Shown here: positions 22,801 to 27,355 of the stretch, piece by piece
Position numbering within the stretch: position 1 is the stretch's first letter
How the letters are laid out: every line of letters starts with the position of its first letter
DNA from: CAMCYM01 sp964405405
Lineage (GTDB): Bacteria; Bacteroidota; Bacteroidia; Flavobacteriales_D; Sanyastnellaceae
Length of the DNA: 27,355 nt
Assembly (NCBI GenBank): GCA_964405405.1
Contig: CAYONT010000028.1
Span: 1 to 27,355 of the forward strand
Direction of reading: 5' to 3'
The notes under the pieces: model-generated
Databases searched by the model: none
Seen by the model: only the letters and a program-made list of their open reading frames with translations
Told to the model about the DNA's origin: nothing
Translations under genes and position numbers: made by a program

Positions 22801-25800
22801 GGTCACATCAGTACATCCTGGAATCTCTTCCTGATCGCAGATGCCATCGTTGTCTACGTCGCTCAGGCAATTACCGTCACAATCCACGAACTCAGAACCA
22901 TAGAGGTTGACGGGATAGACGCAAGCTGCAGGGTCATTGAATTGTGCATCCTCATCATAGGTGCATGCCGTTTCGTCCAAACAACCACATCCACTGGCGC
23001 CAAAGGTCAACGTCAGGTAAGTGGCGTCTGCACCGACTCCGTTCGGGAAAACTTGGACATACAACTGACCCGACAATTGACCATCTGTGGTCAACTGAGC
23101 AACCAATACCCGCTGGTCTGCTCCGGCGTAACCATTGGAGAAGGTGGGCAGGGTGAACCAAGAGCCTCCGAAGAAACTGTTGATTTCCAAGTTTCCACCC
23201 GCCTCGAAGTCGTTGATCCAGGTGTCTCCCTCGGCCAAAACGAAGGTGATGTCACTCTGACCCGCCGTAGGAGCATTCGAGATGCCCATCGTCAACCAGC
23301 TGTCGTATTGCAAAGTGGGTACGATGCCGAAGAACAAGGGGTTGATCTGCGCTGCCGTGTATGAGCCAAATGGGTCTTGGTGGAAGCTCGTGGTGGTCCG
23401 CAAGTAGGCCGGCACATTGCTATCCCCAGCAATCGCCGAGACAAAGTCGCTGGCAGATGGGGTTGTCACATAGACACGATACGTGTTCTTGCCACCGATG
23501 CTGTTTTCAGCGAACAACTCCAACTCCAAGCCGAAACCATCTACCCCGCCAGCAGCATTGCCGCAAGAGCAGAAGTCACAAGAGCCATCGTCATAGCTTG
23601 CATTGGGATTGTAGTTGCAAGCACCTGCTTGCATACAACCCAACACCTCGTTCACCGTGATGACTTGGGTTGCAGTGGAGCTGTTTCCACACTCGTCAGT
23701 CGCCGTGAATACGCGCGTAACCAGCGTGGAGGTAGCTGCGCTTGCGTCAATTGTTTCTTCAACTGTTACTGTCGCGGCTCCGCAGTTGTCCGCAGCCGTT
23801 GCCATGTCCGAGGATCCGGTGTAGTTCGCGCTCGGCCAGACCAAATCCGCAGGCACGTAAGAGAACGTAGGTGCTTCGTTGTCCGTTACGGTGACCACTT
23901 GGGTACGCACCGAGGTGTTGTTGCATCCATCCACGGCCGTGAAGGTCCGGTGGATCTCATAGGAATTGGCACACGTTCCTGCGACCGTCGTCTGGTTGAG
24001 CGTTACCGTCGCGGTTCCAGAACAATCCGTTGCCGTGACCATGTCAAAATTCTGGTCATCGTCGCAAGAGATGGTCACATCCGCGGGGAAATCCACAAAT
24101 TCTGGCCCCTCGGTGTCTTCAATGATGATGTACTGCGTGCCCGAAGCGGTCAATCCACAACCATCGGTTACTGTCCAAGTACGCGCAACACCTCCATTCT
24201 CCAGGCAAGTGCTCTGGTTCCCGAGACCGAAAACTCCAGTCGTTCCGTCCGTATAGGTCGCTGTGCCTTCGTAGTTGATACGGATCACATCTCCTTCAAC
24301 TTCCGTTGAAACCACCGCACCTGGAGCGATGTTACTCGCAACCACCTGCACCTCAGATGGCGTAAAGCCTTCGATGTTCGAAATGGTGAGACGGGCGTAG
24401 TGGTAATTGTAACCACCCAAAGTTCCGGTAACGGTGAGGTTGATTTGGCCTCCATCTACGTTCACAATCAAGCCACCGCGGTGGTTTGACTGGTTGGAGA
24501 TGGTATTTGCCAAGGTCAACTCATCCCCAGCACCGATGGTCACGTCATTCGCTTCCAGGATGCGCGGGAAACGGAAGGGGCTCGTGGGCGCAACGTTCAA
24601 GCCCATTTCCAAACGGAAGTCGGCGGTGGCTCCGTTCATGGATACCGAAGGCACAAACGGCGCATCCACGTAGCTGAAAGTAAGTGCACCAGAGCAGTTA
24701 TCTGTCGAAGACGTAGGCTCGGTCAATACGCCTGCACCAGGGGTCAAGTCGTCACCACACTGAACCGTCGCGTCAGCAGGCAATACCAATACCGGTGGCA
24801 CGTTGTCCGTGAGCGTGATGGTTTGGACAGCGGTGGATTCGTTGCCAAATGCGTCCGTTGCCGTAAACGTCCGGAGAATTTGTGAACCACAGGCCAAGTC
24901 AACCACTTCATCCGAATAGGTAACGCTTGCCGTCGGAATGCAACCTCCATCCACAGCGGTAGCCAGGTCCGTTGGAAGTGCATCCGTACAAGCTTGGGTC
25001 ACATCAGCGGGAACAGATGTGAAAACTGGACCTTCGGTGTCTCCTGAAGCATATCCGAAGGGCAAGCTGACCAGCAAATTGTTAGCCTGATTTCCGTTCA
25101 CGAAAATTTGGGCATACAAAACACCACTCAGAACACCCTCGGTGGTGAATTGACCCACCAGTACTTTCTTGTCTGCACCGGCAATGCCATTCGTGTAGTT
25201 CGGTGTGACGTACCATCCGTCGCCGTAGTAGGAGTTCAAGATGATATCACCACCCGCATTGAAAACGCCAATCCAATCTGTGGAAGTCACCGCAGATGGG
25301 TTAGACATGTTGGGGTCAGTGATCAATTGATCGTTNNNNNNNNNNNNNNNNNNNNNNNNNNNNNNNNNNNNNNNNNNNNNNNNNNNNNNNNNNNNNNNNN
25401 NNNNNNNNNNNNNNNNNNNNNNNNNNNNNNNNNNNTGGAAGTCACCGCAGATGGGTTAGACATGTTGGGGTCAGTGATCAATTGATCGTTCCCAATCGTC
25501 ACCCAGCTGTCGTAAGCCATGTCTGGGGCAATCGCAAAGAACAGAGGGCTGATGTTGTTCGGGAACGGAGAATTCCCAACCGTGGCGGATTGGAAGAAAG
25601 GCTGGGTGCTGCGTATCTCAGTCGGTGTTCCAGTCTGACCCGTAATGGCGGAAAGCTGATCATCCGTGTTTGCAGTCGATACATAGATGCGATAAACCGT
25701 ACCCTCTGGCGAAGTGCCTACCGTTTCAACAGAAACACTATACCCCGCCACATCCGTTCCAAGCTGGCAGCAGTAGTTGCAAGAGCCATCATCATCTGTG

Positions 25801-27355
25801 GCAGCTGCATTGAAGTTGCAGGATTCAGCATCTGTGCAGCCCTGAACTTCCAAACCATCGCAAACTCCGTCTCCATCGGCATCGGCAACACAATCACCGG
25901 CGCAGTTGTAGTGGGTTGGTGGGTAGTTGCAAAGGGTGTTGTCAGAGTTGGTCGTGCTGTTCGAGTTGTAGTTGCATGCAGCCGGATCGGTGCAATCCAC
26001 CACCTCAAATGGATCACACACGCCATCGCCGTCCGTATCTGCGAGGCAGTTTCCAGCGCAATCATAGCCTGATGCTGCATAAACGCAAGGAATTAAATCG
26101 GTTACGCCAGCAACATAGTTGCACGCCAACGGGTTGATACAACCCGAGATTTCATCTTCGTTGCACACGCCATCACCGTCCGAATCGTTCAAGCATTCGC
26201 CGGCACAATCCACGTTGTCCGCGCCGTAAACGTCCTCTGGGTACTGGCAAGTGCCATCTTCCCAAAGAGCATCTGCTGAATAGTTGCAGGCCAGTTCATC
26301 GGTACAAGCACAGAGTGGGGTCTCGAATGAAACGTAAGGGCGAACTTCATTGGCTTGGTTGCCCTCCTCAAACACCGAAAGCAACATCGTACCGCTGATG
26401 AAACCGTCGGTGGTGAATTGGCCAATCAGAACGCGCAAATCGTCACCTGCAATGGCGTTGGTCGATCCGGGTTGAACGAACCAAGCTCCACCTGTCACAG
26501 AATTCATCACAATGTCATTGCCCGCAGCGAATGGTGCCAACCAAGGAAATCCGGGGGTTTCAGCTGTTTGAATTGCCAACTCGCCGGTCACCGGTGCAGA
26601 CGACAGACCGATGGTGACGTATGAATCGTAAACCAGGGTGGGAGCGATACCGAAGAACAGGGGATTCAAATTGTTCGGGGTATTGCCACCAGAGGGGTGC
26701 TGGTAGAAATCGGTGGTGGTGCTCACCAGCAAAGGGAACTCTGACGTTCCGGCCACAGCCGACAAGGCATCGGTCGGATGGTCTACTGTCGCATACACAC
26801 GGTAGGTGCGCTGGCCGGCAACGCCGCCAACTGCGAACAATTCCACTTCGATTCCATAGCCCGGGATTGAAGACGCGGACGCTGTGCAGCAATAGTTGCA
26901 AGATCCATCGTCCGTATTCGCGCCGGAATCAAAGTTGCACGCCGTAGCGTCAATGCAACCCAGATAGATGCACGAACCGTCATTCACGTTGGCGGTGGGC
27001 ACATAGTTCGGCGAAGTGGGGTCGGTGCAACCGCAAACCGACGCGTCGAAGGAGAACGTGTGCGAGAACGCAGCACCTCCCTGGGGCGTGATGTTCACGT
27101 TCAATTCCCCACTCAGATCACCATCCGTGGTGACCTGTGCGAGAAGGACCCGTTGGTTCACACCAGCAAATGAATTGGAACCTCCCGTCACGAACCAACC
27201 TCCGTCGGATCCAGCCGGAATGTTCAAGTCACCGCCCGCATTGAAACTGGGACCCCATGATGCCTCATTCGACAACTGGACAGACTGCTGTCCAGAAACG
27301 GCCTTGGAGGACAAACCGATGGTCACATAGCTATCGTATGCGAGGGAGGGGAAGA
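19825..27355 (-). CDS. Giant modular secreted protein (HYR, Cys-rich and YDS modules), 5' end outside window
   Basis: One reading frame appears split by an N run at 25336-25435, but the N run is flanked by identical 55-bp copies. Removing the Ns and one copy joins the halves in frame (…TIGNDQLITDPNMS…AVTS then TDWIGVFNAGG…), giving at least about 2,457 residues, open at the window edge. In N-to-C order there are: YDS modules A (partial), B and C, separated by Cys-rich repeats; four HYR-like modules with one nested insert; YDS modules D and E with Cys-rich repeats; seven more HYR-like modules; three Cys-rich repeats; and a single EF-hand-like loop ending in YYGTICE. The HYR pattern (AP.F..PAD....C … TATDACGN … Q.ITV.D) is common in bacterial adhesins. 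No enzymatic motif is seen. Export is inferred from composition and many paired Cys; no canonical T9SS sorting domain is present. A terminator follows. Confidence 0.88.
19828..19911 (-). repeat. C-terminal Cys-flanked EF-hand/dockerin-like module
   Basis: The last 28 residues contain DLDGDGEVSVSD, with Asp at positions 1, 3, 5 and 12 of a calcium loop, followed by the helix LLDFFQYYG. A Cys lies just before the loop and another at the penultimate residue. This is half of a dockerin-type pair. It takes the place where a T9SS sorting domain would be expected. Confidence 0.7.
19921..20127 (-). repeat. Three C-terminal CTDP-type repeats lacking the middle Cys
   Basis: Three tandem copies (CTYPDAINYDALAVSDDGSC, CIDPLAANFNPIASVSDGSC, CMDPAGLDYNASATYPGGC) follow the pattern of the internal Cys-rich repeats, but the Cys of 'ACNY' is replaced by I, A or L. 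Confidence 0.8.
20131..21834 (-). repeat. HYR-like module block 2 (seven copies)
   Basis: Seven tandem modules of about 78-85 residues, each with a start like APTFTAPAD, a central Cys pair and the ending TATDACGN…Q.IT..D. Copies two, four and six (81-85 residues, with a CF(D/S/N)(G/N/D)D motif) alternate with copies three and five (78 residues, with a CTG motif), a two-module periodicity. The first and last copies are the most divergent. Confidence 0.85.
21943..22512 (-). repeat. YDS module E
   Basis: The fifth copy of the roughly 190-residue module: NPNYGLSIEP, TTYQLFVTTPSATDKLNAI, TANYDSYLTLGE, then GWYM, VAGEDHKILFAQLTTNGTLSGQLYMQIFPNG and SMSFG. One Cys-rich repeat follows before HYR block 2. 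Confidence 0.8.
22513..22989 (-). repeat. Cys-rich CTDP-type and thrombospondin-3-like repeats (block between modules D and E)
   Basis: Four CTDP-type repeats (for example CTDVTACNYNEDATDDNGSC and CTDATACNFNANASVEDGSC) alternate with two calcium-type segments, DCDGNCLSDVDNDGIC and DCDGNCMDAIGDLIC. The latter has lost part of its Asp ladder. Confidence 0.8.
22990..23562 (-). repeat. YDS module D
   Basis: The fourth copy: DGFGLELELFAE, NTYRVYVTTPSASDFVSAIAG, NPLFFGIVPTLQYDSWLTMG, GGSWFTLP, AGADQRVLVAQLTTDGQLSGQLYVQVFPNG and LTLTFG. One Cys-rich repeat (23563-23637) precedes it. Confidence 0.8.
23647..25041 (-). repeat. HYR-like module block 1 (four copies, the second split)
   Basis: Four modules begin DTEGPVFTSVPADV, VPPVLVLPADATV, EGPEFVDFPADVTI and EAPTFSYVPADLV. 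Three end with the usual TATDxxGN or TAVDGCNN core and Q(V/T)(I/V)T. The second is interrupted by a domain of about 155 residues and resumes with ARTWTVTDGCG. Confidence 0.85.
24193..24657 (-). repeat. Domain nested inside an HYR-like module
   Basis: About 155 residues starting FVPSVSMNGATADFRLEMGL and ending near CLENGG sit where other HYR copies have a loop of 10-20 residues. The insert is rich in strands (GLIVNVDGGQINLTVTGTLGG, ARLTISNIEGFTPSEVQVVA). I do not recognise it. It appears only once in the window. Confidence 0.65.
25281..25335. repeat. 55-bp direct repeat, left copy at scaffold gap
   Basis: Identical over all 55 bases to 25436-25490 and ends exactly at the first N. This is best explained as an unmerged contig-end overlap. 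Confidence 0.97.
25336..25435. other. Scaffold gap (100 N), probably spurious
   Basis: Placeholder Ns between two identical 55-bp ends. The protein reads continuously and aligns with sister modules if the Ns and one copy are removed, so no sequence appears to be missing. Confidence 0.9.
25436..25490. repeat. 55-bp direct repeat, right copy at scaffold gap
   Basis: Starts exactly at the first base after the Ns and is identical to 25281-25335. Confidence 0.97.
25767..26312 (-). repeat. Cys-rich CTDP-type and thrombospondin-3-like repeats (block between modules B and C)
   Basis: Four CTDP-type repeats (such as CTDELACNYSADALWEDGTC and CTDAESCNFNAAATDDDGSC) alternate with three DCAGxC…D(S/T/A)DGDGVC segments, the classical calcium-binding thrombospondin type 3 pattern. 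The regular Asp spacing suggests calcium-dependent rigidity. Confidence 0.82.
26313..26885 (-). repeat. YDS module B
   Basis: The second copy: IPGYGIEVELFAVGG, RTYRVYATVDHPTDALSAVAG, NPLFFGIAPTLVYDSYVTIGL, GGAWFVQPGSTNAIAGDDLRV, LIGQFTTDGFISGTMLLSVFEEG. Two Cys-rich repeats (26889-27029) precede it. Confidence 0.8.
27036..27355 (-). repeat. YDS module A (partial, runs off the window)
   Basis: The C-terminal half of a further copy: LAYDSYVTIGL, FNAGGDLNIPAGSDGGWFVTGG, FAGVNQRVLLAQVTTDGDLSGELNVNI, then FSFDASVCGC. The frame is open at the window edge. Confidence 0.8.

Larger units (their letters stand above)
25042..25766 (-). repeat. YDS module C (contains the spurious gap)
   Basis: The third copy: DVAGYSVSVETVG, TVYRIYVSTANTDDQLSAITG, SPLFFAIAPDMAYDSWVTIG, then after the gap GDGWYVTP, AGADKKVLVGQFTTEGVLSGVLYAQIFVNG and SLPFG. 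With the duplicate 55 bp removed, the distance from YDS to GWYV matches that in module B within one residue. Confidence 0.8.

Noticed and set aside
21367..23364. 665-residue plus-strand open frame
   Set aside because: It is antisense to the repeat-rich giant gene. Its Cys/Val/Arg-rich pattern is the mirror of the repeats.
25042..25326. A separate gene start at 25326 (M/LITDPNMS)
   Set aside because: This is an artefact of the N gap. The residue is a Leu codon inside YDS module C, and the frame continues upstream once the duplicated 55 bp is collapsed.
19921..27029. Possible CRISPR-like or satellite DNA repeat array
   Set aside because: The periodicity is at protein level (Cys-rich and HYR modules) with diverged DNA. 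There are no conserved DNA repeats with unique spacers.

Overview
The window looks like a marine Bacteroidota chromosome scaffold, probably Flavobacteriales-like and with fairly high GC. The signs are a type IX secretion (T9SS) C-terminal sorting domain on one gene, a giant secreted protein built from HYR-type Ig modules and Cys-rich 'CTDxxACNY...DGSC' repeats, an LptF/LptG permease of Bacteroidota type, lipoprotein signals, and promoter-like TAnnTTTG boxes directly in front of start codons. No tRNA, rRNA, CRISPR array or insertion sequence was seen. There are two 100-N scaffold gaps, at 9495-9594 and 25336-25435.

Layout. 1-212: the 3' end of a diadenylate cyclase gene (+). 224-4287 (-): a translationally coupled pair, a lipoprotein M49 dipeptidyl-peptidase III followed by a T9SS-exported choice-of-anchor B protein. 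4411-9195 (+): a tightly overlapping run of an LptF/LptG permease, two GT4-like glycosyltransferases and an isopenicillin-N-synthase-like 2OG-Fe(II) oxygenase. 9274-12267 (+): a sulfur module with a gap-interrupted TauE/SafE permease, an MBL-fold persulfide-dioxygenase-like protein fused to two rhodanese domains, and two YeeE/YedE-type membrane proteins. 12363-15303 (+): an HtrA/Deg protease, a LON-substrate-binding-domain protein and an unknown lipoprotein. 15338-19031 (+): two different guanidino-group-modifying enzymes (DDAH-like and CtlX-like) in an apparent operon with argS. 18945-19711 (-): a DUF493 protein and a small single-pass membrane protein that overlaps the 3' end of argS. 19825 to beyond 27355 (-): one giant secreted modular protein, followed by a clear intrinsic terminator.

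The most striking region is the last 7.5 kb. The second N gap is flanked by an identical 55-bp sequence. Collapsing the duplicate joins two apparently separate reading frames into one continuous protein of at least about 2,457 residues whose N-terminus lies outside the window. It holds five copies (one partial) of a roughly 190-residue 'YDSxxTxG' module of unknown function, about fifteen Cys-rich repeats, five thrombospondin-3-like DxDGDGxC segments and eleven HYR-like modules, one split by a nested domain of about 155 residues. It ends in a single Cys-flanked EF-hand/dockerin-like loop instead of a recognisable T9SS sorting domain.

Functional links are inference. The sulfur genes fit persulfide/thiosulfate uptake, oxidation and sulfite export. 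The DDAH-like, CtlX-like and ArgS set ties free arginine, methylarginine or citrulline turnover to arginyl-tRNA synthesis. The LptF-glycosyltransferase run suggests envelope glycan work.
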